Of a stretch of DNA of 64,000 nucleotides, positions 28,834 to 37,434 are shown one piece after another. Origin of the DNA: CAVVST01 sp963750995 (GTDB lineage: Bacteria > Acidobacteriota > Vicinamibacteria > Vicinamibacterales > UBA2999); assembly GCA_963750995.1 (NCBI GenBank), contig CAVVST010000005.1, positions 124,001-188,000 of the forward strand, in the 5' to 3' direction. A program made the translations under genes and the position numbers. The stretch's first letter is position 1; each line of letters starts with the position of its first letter. The notes below the pieces were generated by a model. The model searched no databases, was not told the origin of the DNA, and was given only the letters and a program-made list of their open reading frames with translations.

Positions 28834-30453
28834 TTACGTCCCGGAAGAGCTCAAGCCGGTATACAGCGTCGCCCAGGCGTGGCGTTCTGCGACGCTCGGG
28901 TCGTTCGCGGTGGCGCACTCGTTGTTGAGGACCATGATCTGCCGTCCGTCGCGGGTATAGGCAGGCCAGCGCAGCGACGGGGTGCTCGGATTGCCGCTGC
29001 GCGCGAAGGCGATCCATGCGTCAGCGATCTTTGCCGCTAGGGCGGCTGCCGACGGCCCGCCCCCGGACTGGCGCGGGACCTTCGTGGTGTTGTCGAACAC
29101 GAACGAGCCTTCGAGTTCGTGATACGCACGCCATCCGGGCGCCGACGCCGGCGCTTCCCACGCGAATTGGTACTTGTACACCGCCGCCCGGTTGAGCGCG
29201 AGCTTCCGTTCCGCCATCGTCAGGACGTCGAAGCCGAAGCCACGATGCGACGCCATCAGGACGTAGGTCTCCGCCGGCGAAGCCTTCGGGTACAAGGTGC
29301 GGTAGAAATCGACCAGGCGCCCCGCTCCTGTGCCGGCAAGCCCTTGCGCCCGCGCGAGCAGTTCTTCGTTCGTCAGCGACTCGGCATCGATCTTCGGATC
29401 CGCCTTCAGGAAGTTCCCGGACTCGTGCTTGTTGGTCCCAATCAGCAACGGCACGTCGGCAGACGTCGCCGGGTAGAACGGATCGCAGTTGTGAGTCGGG
29501 ATGAAGCGGCCGTCCACCGCCGGCACGAAGCCCTGCTGCACGTAGACGCCCTTCTGACGGTAGCTGGTATCCTGGCGCGCCTCGACGGCCGCGCGAGCCT
29601 GGTTCAACTTCTGGAACGGCACCGACCGTAGTTCGGCCACCTGGTTTGGCTTCAGTCCCAGTTCGGCCATCAGCGCGACCGCCATCTCGGTGGCCAGATC
29701 TGGCGGATGGATCCGCAACTGTGCGCCGCTCTCGACGATGGCGCGGTGGAACAACCCTTTTGCCGACGGCATGGCCAACAGCGTCGACGTCTTGCGCGCG
29801 CCCCCGGCAATGCCCCAGATCGTCACGTTTCCCGGATCGCCGCCGAAGCGGGCGATGTTGTCCCGGATCCACGTCAGCGCCTGCACCTGGTCGAGCATCC
29901 CGGCGGCGCCGGACGCGGCATACTCCTCGCCGCCGAGCGCGGCCAGGTACAACCATCCGAAGACGTTGACTCGATTGTTGATGGTCACGACGACGACGTC
30001 GCCGCGGTTGCACAAATTGACGCCGTCGGCGCGGGGATCAGCACCAGTGCCTCCGGCGTAGCCGCCGCCGTGCAGCCACAGCATCACCGGCCGCCGCCCG
30101 CCGTCGTTGAGGCCGCGCGTCCAGATGTTCACGACGAGGCAGTCCTCGCTCTGGTCGCCCTCGCCGTTCCCCTGCGGGCACATCGGGCCGTACTCGAGGG
30201 CATCGCGCACGCCGGTCCAGGGCTGTGGCTTCGTCGGCGCCATGAAACGCCGCTGTGATCCGTACGGGATGCCCTTGAAGACGTTGACGCCGCTGTCGAC
30301 GCGGCCACGCACGCGACCGAAGGCCGTTTCGACGACCTGACCTTCACCGGCACCCTGTGCGGACAGAATCGCGGGAAAGCCCGGCGTCAACGAATATGCC
30401 GCCGCGCCCCCGGCGGCAGCCGACACAGTGGACATGAACGTTCGGCGATTCAT
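28834..30453 (-). CDS. Type-B carboxylesterase-like protein lacking the nucleophile serine
   Basis: The 539-residue protein starts at ATG 30453 with a Tat-like leader (NRRTFMSTVSAAAGGAAAYS). It follows the carboxylesterase type-B plan: VFKGIPYGS, EDCLVVNIWTRG, PVMLWLHGGGYAGGTG (oxyanion hole), ALTWIRDNIARFGGDPGNVT and IVESGAQ. The nucleophile elbow, normally GxSxG, reads WGIAGGARKT near residue 216, so Ala replaces Ser. The Glu (TNKHESGNF) and His (YHELEGSFVFDN) positions are kept. It may be inactive, use another residue or bind a ligand only. It overlaps the upstream gene by ATGA. Confidence 0.82.
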   Translation of the reverse strand: MNRRTFMSTVSAAAGGAAAYSLTPGFPAILSAQGAGEGQVVETAFGRVRGRVDSGVNVFKGIPYGSQRRFMAPTKPQPWTGVRDALEYGPMCPQGNGEGDQSEDCLVVNIWTRGLNDGGRRPVMLWLHGGGYAGGTGADPRADGVNLCNRGDVVVVTINNRVNVFGWLYLAALGGEEYAASGAAGMLDQVQALTWIRDNIARFGGDPGNVTIWGIAGGARKTSTLLAMPSAKGLFHRAIVESGAQLRIHPPDLATEMAVALMAELGLKPNQVAELRSVPFQKLNQARAAVEARQDTSYRQKGVYVQQGFVPAVDGRFIPTHNCDPFYPATSADVPLLIGTNKHESGNFLKADPKIDAESLTNEELLARAQGLAGTGAGRLVDFYRTLYPKASPAETYVLMASHRGFGFDVLTMAERKLALNRAAVYKYQFAWEAPASAPGWRAYHELEGSFVFDNTTKVPRQSGGGPSAAALAAKIADAWIAFARSGNPSTPSLRWPAYTRDGRQIMVLNNECATANDPSVAERHAWATLYTGLSSSGT

Positions 30454-31283
30454 TTCCTCAACCCCCGCGCCTGATCGTAGGTGTTTTTGAGATGCACCAG
30501 ATCGACGTTGCCCTCGTGGCAGGTATCTTCGTCATCGAAGTCATTCACGAGCGGGACTCTGGTCACCGCTTTTCCCGACGTCATCGTCCAGGGCCGAGTG
30601 AAGACCTTCGGGTTCGTGATGGTCATCTTCCAGTCGAGCGTGTTGGCGTCGAGCATGGTGTAACGCTCCACGATCACCGCCTCCGGGCCGTGGAAGTCAC
30701 CGCCGATGCCCATGCGCGTCTTATCGTTGAAGTTCGTCGTCTCGACGACCAGCGTGTCCCCTTCCCACCAGCCAACGGAGTCTCCCAGCCACAGGCGGAT
30801 TCCCTCGGGCAGGTGCTGACGGCGGCCCATGTCGATCACCCGTACGATGTTCTGCGACGCGTTGATGTGGATGTTCTTCCCGACGTACTGGACGTCCCAT
30901 GCGAACGGGTGGAGGCGTCCGATGTCGTAGAACTCGCAGTGGCCGACCGGGTCCTCGTAGCCGTTGGCGTCGTCACGGCGGCGATCGCGCTCGGTCAACG
31001 CCCACGGCTGATACGGGATGATGCCGTTCGCCGGGTCGATGATCAGGCTCTTTCCGGCGTTGATGCCGAATCCGCCGACATGCTCCTCGAGGATGTTCGT
31101 GTGCGCGATCTGACCTGCCGATCCATTCCATCGGCCGGTCAGGTCGGGCTTGCCGTCCGGCCGTCGCGGGATTGAGCCTCCGCGTGCGGCGGCACCACCG
31201 CGCGCTTCCTGCGCGGTCGCCCACACCGGATCGATGAGCAGAACGGCCGCCACAGCCGCAATCAATATGAAGAAGCGAGTCAT
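30450..31283 (-). CDS. Secreted DGKPDLTGxW-family protein
   Basis: From ATG 31283 it has 277 residues, with signal FFILIAAVAAVLLIDPVWAT. The family hallmark RRPDGKPDLTGRWNGSAGQI follows, then ILEEHVGGFGINAGKSLIID, PYQPWALTERDRRRDDANGY, a Cys in VGHCEFYDIGRLHPFAWDVQ, WWEGDTLVVETTNFNDKTRM and a C-terminal Cys in DDEDTCHEGNVDLVHLKNTY. It is closely similar to the genes at 46210 and 47085. The family is common in Acidobacteria and has no established role that I know of. The two Cys may form a disulfide. It is coupled to the esterase downstream, which hints at a shared periplasmic substrate. Confidence 0.75.
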   Translation of the reverse strand: MTRFFILIAAVAAVLLIDPVWATAQEARGGAAARGGSIPRRPDGKPDLTGRWNGSAGQIAHTNILEEHVGGFGINAGKSLIIDPANGIIPYQPWALTERDRRRDDANGYEDPVGHCEFYDIGRLHPFAWDVQYVGKNIHINASQNIVRVIDMGRRQHLPEGIRLWLGDSVGWWEGDTLVVETTNFNDKTRMGIGGDFHGPEAVIVERYTMLDANTLDWKMTITNPKVFTRPWTMTSGKAVTRVPLVNDFDDEDTCHEGNVDLVHLKNTYDQARGLRK

Positions 31284-31296
31284 CGTCTCCTCCGGA

Positions 31297-31388
31297 TAAG
31301 GGGGTCGGGGGTCATTTTTAGAGGACACTCGCGATCTGAGTTGTTCGTTCGCGCGAGTGTCCTCTAAAAATGACCCCCGACCCCCTTA
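31297..31388. repeat. Long perfect palindrome, copy 2
   Basis: The arms 31297 to 31333 and 31352 to 31388 are perfect reverse complements (37 bases) around an 18-base loop. The core GGGGGTCGGGGGTCATTTTT is followed by AGAGGACACTCGCG. It lies between the stop of a TonB receptor gene and the start of the next gene on the same strand and has no T-run. It is a relative of the copies at 19862 and 57932. Confidence 0.9.
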
Positions 31389-31393
31389 CAAAA

Positions 31394-34360
31394 TTAGAAG
31401 TCGAACTGCAGGCTGATCTTGCCGAGGCGCCCCTGCAGCACGTTAGTCGGCTGCCGGAACCGGCCGTACGCGGGATTCTCGGTCAGCACCGCGTTCGCGT
31501 TCAGCACGTTGTACACGTCAAAATTCAGCATCGTCTTGCCGCGGCCGACCGGGAGGCTCCGTCCCATCCGCAGGTCGAGCTGGTTCATGCGATCGCCGTA
31601 CATCATGCCTGGCTCGACGATGTTCACGACGACGTTGGCGGCGCCACCGGAGAGGTTACGCCCGAGGGACGGCGCGACAATCGCGTTGGTTGCCGTGTAG
31701 TTCGCCGTCACCAGCGGACCGGCGACGCTCTGCAACAGGCCGCTGACGAACAGATCGATGCGCGGGATCGTGTACGAGGCGATCATCTTGACCTGGGTCG
31801 CGCCCGTCCAGGCGTCGGCGCGGTGACAGTAGGGCATGCCGAGCGGCGACGTTTCCGGCAGCGCCGCAATGATCTCGCAGTTATCGGTGACACGGCGGCC
31901 GGTGCTGACACCGCCGCGCAGAACCAGGCCGTTGTCGAGGCGTGCGTTCACGTTGACGTCTACGCCGTGCCAGTACTCGCTCTGATCGCCGTAGTTGTCG
32001 GCCAGCGTCACGTAGTTGTCGGCGTTCAGCCCGAACTTGGCGGGGTTCAGGTTGAACAGATCCGGAACGACCTGCCCGCCGCCGTCGGGCAGCCGCGGGT
32101 CGAGCGGCGCCGTAAGGCTGAAGCGATCGAAATCTGCGGGACTGACGGTGCGGTTGTCGGTGACGAGGAAGCCGTAGAACCAGCGGCGGAAATAGCCGAC
32201 GTCAACCGACATCCCGGTAACCAGCTCATGCCGGACGCTCGCCGCGAACTCCCAGTTGGTCGCGCGCTTGCCCCAGCCGTCGAGGATGTCGCGGTCGTAG
32301 ACCGAACCGGAGCCGAGCTGGCCGAGATTCGGGTTGGCCATCGCGCCGCATTCCCCGTTAGCGGCGGGATTGAACAGGTTGCAGTCGGGCACATAGTCGC
32401 GGTTCCCATCCGCCCACGACCGCGTTGTCGTGTTGATGATGTTGTTCGCCGGATTGGGACCGGCCACCAGCGTCTGCGCAGTAGCGACGTTCTCCTTGTA
32501 CTTGTTCAGGCTGACAGTCAGCGCCGTGCGCCCCGTCCCGAACAGGTCGTAGGCCGCGCCGATGCGCGGCGAGACGTCGTGCCAGTGGAGATGTGACGCC
32601 GCCGGGATCGTGATGTCGCGGCTCGGAATGAAAAACGTCGGCCCGAGGTGATGTTCGGGCCAGCCCGCCGAAATATAGTCGTATCGCAATCCGTAGCTGA
32701 GCGTCAGCTCCCCGAGCGTCCACCGATCCTGGGCGTACACGCCGAGGTTGTGGTTGATTTCCGCGTCGAGCGGATAGGGCCAGGCCAGCATCGTGATCTG
32801 ATTCGGCACCCCGTTATTGAAGCGGTACCACACCGGCTGGTCGCTTTCGGTGCGCTGCTTCTGCCAGCCGCTCGAGTGATTGAACCCGACCTTCAGGTTG
32901 TGCGTGCCGGTGATGTACGACAGCGCCCCGCGCCAGTGGATGCCGTGGTTCGGCGTGCTGCGGTACTGTTGCAGCGTGCCGCCCCCGCCTGACCGGTACC
33001 ACAGGCCGGACGACTGCTCCTGCACGGCAATCATGTTCGAATCGAGACCGGGCCAGCGCCCCCAGTGGGTGCGGGCGAAATAGCTGTTGCCACCCGCCTC
33101 GAGCAGCAGCCGGGTCGTGATCGGCGCCGTCCAGTCGGCCTGAAGACTGCGCTGCACCGGGTAGGTCTTGCGGATCGATGCCTCGAGCGAGGTCACCGGG
33201 CTGATCGTCCCCTGGCAGAAGCAGCTGCCCTGATCGTGGAACACGAACCCGATCTTGTTGCGCTGGTTCGCCTGAAACGTGAACCGCACCTGGCCGTCGC
33301 GGTTGTCGTAGTTATTGGTCAGCGGACGGCTGAGATCCGGATCGAACGTCCACGCGTTCGGGTTGTTGGCGTTCTTGTTGTAGAACGAGCCGGCGGCGTA
33401 GTTCTCATTCCCGTTCCAGCGGAGCGAGGCATAAAACCACAGCCGGTCGCGCTTGATCGGGCCGCCGAAGCCCGGGTTCACGTCGTAAATGCTCTTCACG
33501 CTGTCGCTGGTCGTGATGCCCAGGTCGCGCAGCCGATCGTCGAAATTGTCGGCCTGCAGCGCCGAGGTGGTGAACCCCATGAACATGCTGCCGTTGAACG
33601 TGTTCCCGCCGTCGCGCGTGATCACGTTGATGCGGACGCCCCCGGCGTTGTGCTCCGCCGATGCCGCCGAGGTATCGATCACCACTTCCGCGGCGCCCGT
33701 CGGATTCATCAGCAGCGGCGAGATGTACCCGGTCGAGGCGATGTCGGTCGCGATGACGCCGTTCTGCATCATCACCTGCTGGTTGTTGGCACTGCCGTGC
33801 ACCATCAACGCGGGAATGCCCGGCTGCGCGCCGACGCCCTGGCCGCCCGACCCGCCGACATCGGAGACGCCAGTGACGGTGACACCCGGAATCATCACGC
33901 CGAGCTGTGCGACGTTTCGGCCGGTCGGAATCTGGGCAATCGTCTCGGAGTCGATCACGCGCTGCTGCGTCGTGTTCTGCACGTCGACGATCGGCGATTC
34001 GCCCGTCACGGTGATCGTCTCCTCGACCGTGCCGACGCGCATGTCGATGTCCACCGAGGCGGCAAACGTCCCCGAGATCTCGATCCCCTCGCGGCGCACC
34101 GTGTTGAACCCGGGCAGGCTGAACGTCACGCTGTAGGTGCCGGGCGTCAGGCTGACTACCTGGTATCGCCCCGAAGCGTCGGTGGTGGCGACCCTGACCT
34201 TCTCGATCAGCGCCGGACTGGCGGCCTCGACGGTGACGCCCGGGAGGATCGCTCCTGATGTGTCGCGAACGATGCCTGCGATGCTGCCCTGGCCGAAGGC
34301 CACGGCTGGCAGCAGCAGGGCGGCGGCTACCGCGAACAACACGCTCCCGAATGCACGCAT
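31394..34360 (-). CDS. Oar-like TonB-dependent outer-membrane receptor
   Basis: The 988-residue protein starts at ATG 34360 behind GGAAGGGGAAC. Signal peptide, then a carboxypeptidase-regulatory-like domain (residues 25 to 110) with LPGVTVEAASPALIEKVR and YSVTFSLPGFNTVRREGIEI, then ITVTGESPIVDVQNTTQQRV leading into the plug (IPTGRNVAQLGVMIPGVTV) and a long beta-barrel with many aromatic girdle residues (GPIKRDRLWFYASLRW). It ends in LQFDF, the expected terminal Phe for barrel insertion. It should import a substrate through the outer membrane using TonB. The substrate is unknown. Confidence 0.92.
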   Translation of the reverse strand: MRAFGSVLFAVAAALLLPAVAFGQGSIAGIVRDTSGAILPGVTVEAASPALIEKVRVATTDASGRYQVVSLTPGTYSVTFSLPGFNTVRREGIEISGTFAASVDIDMRVGTVEETITVTGESPIVDVQNTTQQRVIDSETIAQIPTGRNVAQLGVMIPGVTVTGVSDVGGSGGQGVGAQPGIPALMVHGSANNQQVMMQNGVIATDIASTGYISPLLMNPTGAAEVVIDTSAASAEHNAGGVRINVITRDGGNTFNGSMFMGFTTSALQADNFDDRLRDLGITTSDSVKSIYDVNPGFGGPIKRDRLWFYASLRWNGNENYAAGSFYNKNANNPNAWTFDPDLSRPLTNNYDNRDGQVRFTFQANQRNKIGFVFHDQGSCFCQGTISPVTSLEASIRKTYPVQRSLQADWTAPITTRLLLEAGGNSYFARTHWGRWPGLDSNMIAVQEQSSGLWYRSGGGGTLQQYRSTPNHGIHWRGALSYITGTHNLKVGFNHSSGWQKQRTESDQPVWYRFNNGVPNQITMLAWPYPLDAEINHNLGVYAQDRWTLGELTLSYGLRYDYISAGWPEHHLGPTFFIPSRDITIPAASHLHWHDVSPRIGAAYDLFGTGRTALTVSLNKYKENVATAQTLVAGPNPANNIINTTTRSWADGNRDYVPDCNLFNPAANGECGAMANPNLGQLGSGSVYDRDILDGWGKRATNWEFAASVRHELVTGMSVDVGYFRRWFYGFLVTDNRTVSPADFDRFSLTAPLDPRLPDGGGQVVPDLFNLNPAKFGLNADNYVTLADNYGDQSEYWHGVDVNVNARLDNGLVLRGGVSTGRRVTDNCEIIAALPETSPLGMPYCHRADAWTGATQVKMIASYTIPRIDLFVSGLLQSVAGPLVTANYTATNAIVAPSLGRNLSGGAANVVVNIVEPGMMYGDRMNQLDLRMGRSLPVGRGKTMLNFDVYNVLNANAVLTENPAYGRFRQPTNVLQGRLGKISLQFDF

Positions 34361-34389
34361 GACGTTCCCCTTCCGGTTTCTTGCCTGTT

Positions 34390-35131
34390 CTACGTGTTCT
34401 CGCACGACGTGGGATTCCATTTGGACCCGTCCGGTTCTTTCCTGAAGTCGGAGCTCGTGATGAACTCCTGGTTGAGGTACTTCGGGTCGTTGACGATGGT
34501 GGTGACCGTGAACCACTCCATCGCGCCCGGCCCCATGTGGCGGTCGTCAGTACTCGGTGATGACCGCGTTCTCGCTGTAGGGCACGCCGTTCCGGCGGAG
34601 ATAACCGGCGCGCATGCCTCGCGTGACGACGCGCAGCGTGCCCCAGCGCGGCCGGCCTCCCTCACCACCTGCCACCATCTCCCAGTTCGCCACCGAGTGG
34701 CCTTGCCAGCCAGGGTCGCCCGCAGGCGTCGGTGCGGCGCCGAAGCGGAAAAGACGGACCTGCTGGCCTGCGTCCGTTTCCATCTTCAAGGTGTTGTCGT
34801 CCTGCCACGAGATTCGCAGCCGGGTCGGGATACGCATGATGCCGCCGGCGCCAAACCAGCGGCAGGCATTGCCTGCCGCCAGATCCTTGGCCGCATCCCA
34901 CGTGCCGGCCACCCGGCGGCCCTCGTCGTTCAGCGGCACCGCGCCGTAGTCGCCCTTGGGCGGCGTCACCATGCGGAAGCGCCAGTCCTCGGAAATCACC
35001 GACACCCAGTTGCCAGTGAGGTCAACCGGCGACGCCTGGCGCGCGCTCTGCGGAGCGCCGCCGCCGCGCTGCGCGGACGGGTATCCCGCAGTCCCAAACA
35101 CGACGAGCGCGAGGAGCGACAACCACCACAT
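34390..35131 (-). CDS. Secreted DLTGxW-type protein, one frame change near the end
   Basis: The start ATG 35131 opens WWLSLLALVVFGTAGYPSAQ, a signal peptide. The mature part has ASPVDLTGNWVSVISEDWRF, MRIPTRLRISWQDDNTLKME, ANWEMVAGGEGGRPRWGTLR and YLRRNGVPYSENAVITEY. The natural continuation HMGPGAMEWFTVTTIVNDPK and KEPDGSKWNPTSCENT is one frame away, so a base is missing near 34548; the uninterrupted frame stops at 34547. It belongs with lipocalin-like secreted proteins seen beside DUF6152 genes in Acidobacteria, and the DUF6152 neighbour fits. Confidence 0.7.
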
Positions 35132-35141
35132 GCCGGGTCCG

Positions 35142-35531
35142 CTACTCAACGGTGCCGCTCCAGTTCCACCCGTCCACCGGCCGCTCGATCTTCCGGATCA
35201 GCAGCCTGTGATCCGCGCGCTGGCGGCTGGGCACGCCGGTGATGACGACCACGTCGCCGGGCCGCAGCGTTTCACGCGTGATGCCCATCCGCTGAATCTG
35301 CCCGCCGCCGCCCCATTCGATCGCCCATCGCTGCATCTCGCCCTTGTCGTCGGGGGCCAGGACATGGATGAAGGAGTGAGGATTGCGGAAGAGAAACTGG
35401 ACGATCTCGCCCTTGATGGTGACGGGCGGGGCCTTGTCGTCGTAGGTCCCGACAAACGAGTGATGTGCCTGGACGACGCCTGACGCCGCCACGCACACCG
35501 CCGCAAACAGGAGTGCTCGGATCGGGTTCAT
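35142..35531 (-). CDS. DUF6152 family exported protein
   Basis: A protein of 129 residues with signal peptide MNPIRALLFAAVCVAASGVV and a cleavage site VQA that would leave the mature chain starting HHSFVGTYDD. The family core follows: VTIKGEIVQFLFRNPHSFIH, MQRWAIEWGGG, TLRPGDVVVITGVPSRQ. The beta-rich pattern suggests a small OB-fold-like barrel. No activity is established. It is one of five paralogues in this window, always next to a DLTGxW-type gene. Confidence 0.85.
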   Translation of the reverse strand: MNPIRALLFAAVCVAASGVVQAHHSFVGTYDDKAPPVTIKGEIVQFLFRNPHSFIHVLAPDDKGEMQRWAIEWGGGGQIQRMGITRETLRPGDVVVITGVPSRQRADHRLLIRKIERPVDGWNWSGTVE

Positions 35532-35548
35532 GAGTCCTGGCTCCCGCG

Positions 35549-36541
35549 CTAACTGCCGTTCCCGGCGCCGCGGAGGCTGGTGTACACAGCCTCGATGAAC
35601 GCGTCGCTCGGTCCGTACTCAGGGTCGTACTCGAAGCTGGGCCTGGCCGCCTTGACCTGTGCCAGCGTCATCCCTTTCTTGATCATGCCGAGGACGCGGT
35701 CGCGGACGATCGTGAGCATGTCGCGGTATTCCGAGACTTCGTGCTCGTCGCACACACGTCCATGTCCGGGTACGACCATCGTCCCGCCCTCTTCCTTTTC
35801 ACCGGTCACGATCAGGTTGAGCAGGCGGTTGATCGCGTCGATCTCGCCCTTGATGCTGCCACCGCGCTGCAGGTCGATCACGGGGTAGCGGGTCTTGTCG
35901 AAGACGTCGCCCGCGGCAATGACATCCGACCGGCGGAACATCACCATCACGTCGCCGTCGGTGTGGGCCGCCGGCTGGTGCAGCAGCTGGACGGCCTGGT
36001 TGTTGACGTTCATGTCCTTCTGCGCGACGAAGAACGTCGCGGTCGGCCACGCGGCCACCGGCGTGGGCGCAACCTTGCCAGTCGGCGCGCTCATCCGGCG
36101 CAGGACGTTCTCGTGCGCGATGATGACGGCGCCCTCCTCGATCAGCTCCCGCGTCGGAATGAACGACCCCAGCTTGTCGACGGCTGCATTGCCGCCCGTA
36201 TGCTCCGCGTCGGCGCTGGTGTTCACGATGTAACGGATCGGCTTGTCCGAGATCCGGCGAATGGCGGCGACCGTCTGCGCGCTCATCGCTTCAGAGCCGG
36301 TATCGACCACGAACAGACCCTGCGAGCCCACCTGCACGGTGACGTTGGCGCCGGCGCCGCCAATCATGTAGACGTCGCTCGTCACCTGCACGATCTCGAC
36401 GTCCGGCTGCTGGGTCCCTCGACTCTCGCTCGGGACGGCCTGACCATCGTCGAGGGCCGCGCGCAGGGGATGCGAAGGAAGTACAACGGCTGCCGCCAGC
36501 AGGGCCAGCAGGACGGCTCTCCGGGTCATCGTTCCCGTCAT
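35549..36541 (-). CDS. Secreted metallo-beta-lactamase-fold protein with altered metal motif
   Basis: The 330-residue protein has a signal peptide (VLLALLAAAVVLPSHPLRA). The MBL fold is clear: VYMIGGAGANVTVQVGSQGL, VVDTGSEAMSAQTVAAIRRI, HQPAAHTDGDVMVMFRRSDV, IAAGDVFDKTRYPVIDLQ and VVPGHGRV. The usual THxHxDH metal motif reads NTSADAEHTGGN near residue 108, keeping only the last His, so one metal site is probably lost. The C-terminus (KAARPSFEYDPEYGPSDAFI) is typical of acidobacterial relatives. It overlaps the gene upstream by ATGA. Possible hydrolase with one metal, or a binding protein. Confidence 0.8.
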   Translation of the reverse strand: MTGTMTRRAVLLALLAAAVVLPSHPLRAALDDGQAVPSESRGTQQPDVEIVQVTSDVYMIGGAGANVTVQVGSQGLFVVDTGSEAMSAQTVAAIRRISDKPIRYIVNTSADAEHTGGNAAVDKLGSFIPTRELIEEGAVIIAHENVLRRMSAPTGKVAPTPVAAWPTATFFVAQKDMNVNNQAVQLLHQPAAHTDGDVMVMFRRSDVIAAGDVFDKTRYPVIDLQRGGSIKGEIDAINRLLNLIVTGEKEEGGTMVVPGHGRVCDEHEVSEYRDMLTIVRDRVLGMIKKGMTLAQVKAARPSFEYDPEYGPSDAFIEAVYTSLRGAGNGS

Positions 36542-37434
36542 CGCCCGGCCTGCGCCGGTGCGCTGCTGGCATTCGGCGTCTTGGACAGTTCTTTCAGCTT
36601 CGCGCGGTATTCCGGGTAGATGGTCTCGGCGCCGCCGCGGGTCGCCTCCCAGGGAATGCCGTACATCTTTGCGTATTCGTCGAAGTATGGCGTCGTGCCC
36701 GGCAGGTAATGCGGCACGTAGCCCGGTTCCCGTCCGGCGATCTCTTCATCCGGCTGGCAGGTGACGTGCGTCTGGTAGTTCGATGGCGCGACGTTGCTCA
36801 CCAGGATGAAGTTCTGGCTCTGGATCATCGGCTCCGTCAGGTAGACCGGGTCCTCGGCGATCATGATGTGGGTCATGTAGTTGGTGCCGTGACGGATGAA
36901 GTGCTCGGTCTGGGTCACCTGGTCGCTCTCGGGCACGCCGTTCCGGCGCCGGTAGAAGCGCTTCAGGTGCGTGGTGGTGACCGTGAGCATGTTGCCGTTC
37001 CACTTCCCAGTCGAAAATCCCTGCCACGTATGCGGCGCGAACCGACCGGGATGAGGACGGCCGTCCATCCAGATGGTGCGGGTCTGCGCGAAGGTGGCGA
37101 TGAACGTCTTGATCGCCACCACGTCCTGCGTCGTCGGATCTTTTTCTTCCCAGATGCGGATTTGCGCCGGGCCGCGGAACGCCCAGGTGGACGAATGCGG
37201 GATGCACTGGCGTTCCTGGAGCGTCCAGCGCGATTCGTCCCAGGCGTCGGCGTGCGCGATCGCCTCGCGCGTGACCGGCATGCCGGTGAAGTCGCCCAGC
37301 TCCGAGCTGCCGCGGGTCGGATCTTCGTGATTGCGCCCGCTCCAATCGCCGACGAGACTGACCTGGGCCGATGCGGGGACAGCGACCGTCGCGGCAACCA
37401 CGCAGAGCGCCGCGATCAATCTCCGGCGCACCAT
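36538..37434 (-). CDS. Secreted lipocalin-like GDWSG-type protein
   Basis: The 298-residue protein starts at ATG 37434, sharing one base with the stop of the TonB receptor upstream. Signal peptide LIAALCVVAATVAVPASAQ is followed by VSLVGDWSGRNHEDPTRGSS, ECIPH-like QERQCIPHSSTWAFRGPAQI, IWMDGRPHPGRFAPHTWQGF, WNGNMLTVTTTHLKRFYRRR and NGVPESDQVTQTEHFIRHGT. It has the same plan as the DLTGxW proteins (WxGDTLVV and NGVPxSDxxTxTE motifs), so it is a distant member. It is coupled to the receptor gene and to the MBL-fold gene downstream. No function is known. Confidence 0.75.
   Translation of the reverse strand: MVRRRLIAALCVVAATVAVPASAQVSLVGDWSGRNHEDPTRGSSELGDFTGMPVTREAIAHADAWDESRWTLQERQCIPHSSTWAFRGPAQIRIWEEKDPTTQDVVAIKTFIATFAQTRTIWMDGRPHPGRFAPHTWQGFSTGKWNGNMLTVTTTHLKRFYRRRNGVPESDQVTQTEHFIRHGTNYMTHIMIAEDPVYLTEPMIQSQNFILVSNVAPSNYQTHVTCQPDEEIAGREPGYVPHYLPGTTPYFDEYAKMYGIPWEATRGGAETIYPEYRAKLKELSKTPNASSAPAQAGR

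Noticed and set aside
30450..31283. Heme binding through the EDTCHEG segment
   Set aside because: Only one Cys precedes the His (no CxxCH), so this is not a cytochrome motif.
31297..31388. Simple rho-independent terminator
   Set aside because: The stem is far longer than usual and there is no T-run; it may still stop transcription, but it belongs to a dispersed repeat family.
31370..32596. Long plus-strand frame opposite a TonB receptor gene (and many like it, for example 33065-34258, 37893-39647, 58029-60179)
   Set aside because: These are antisense shadows of GC-rich genes, rich in Arg, Ala and His with no recognisable domains.
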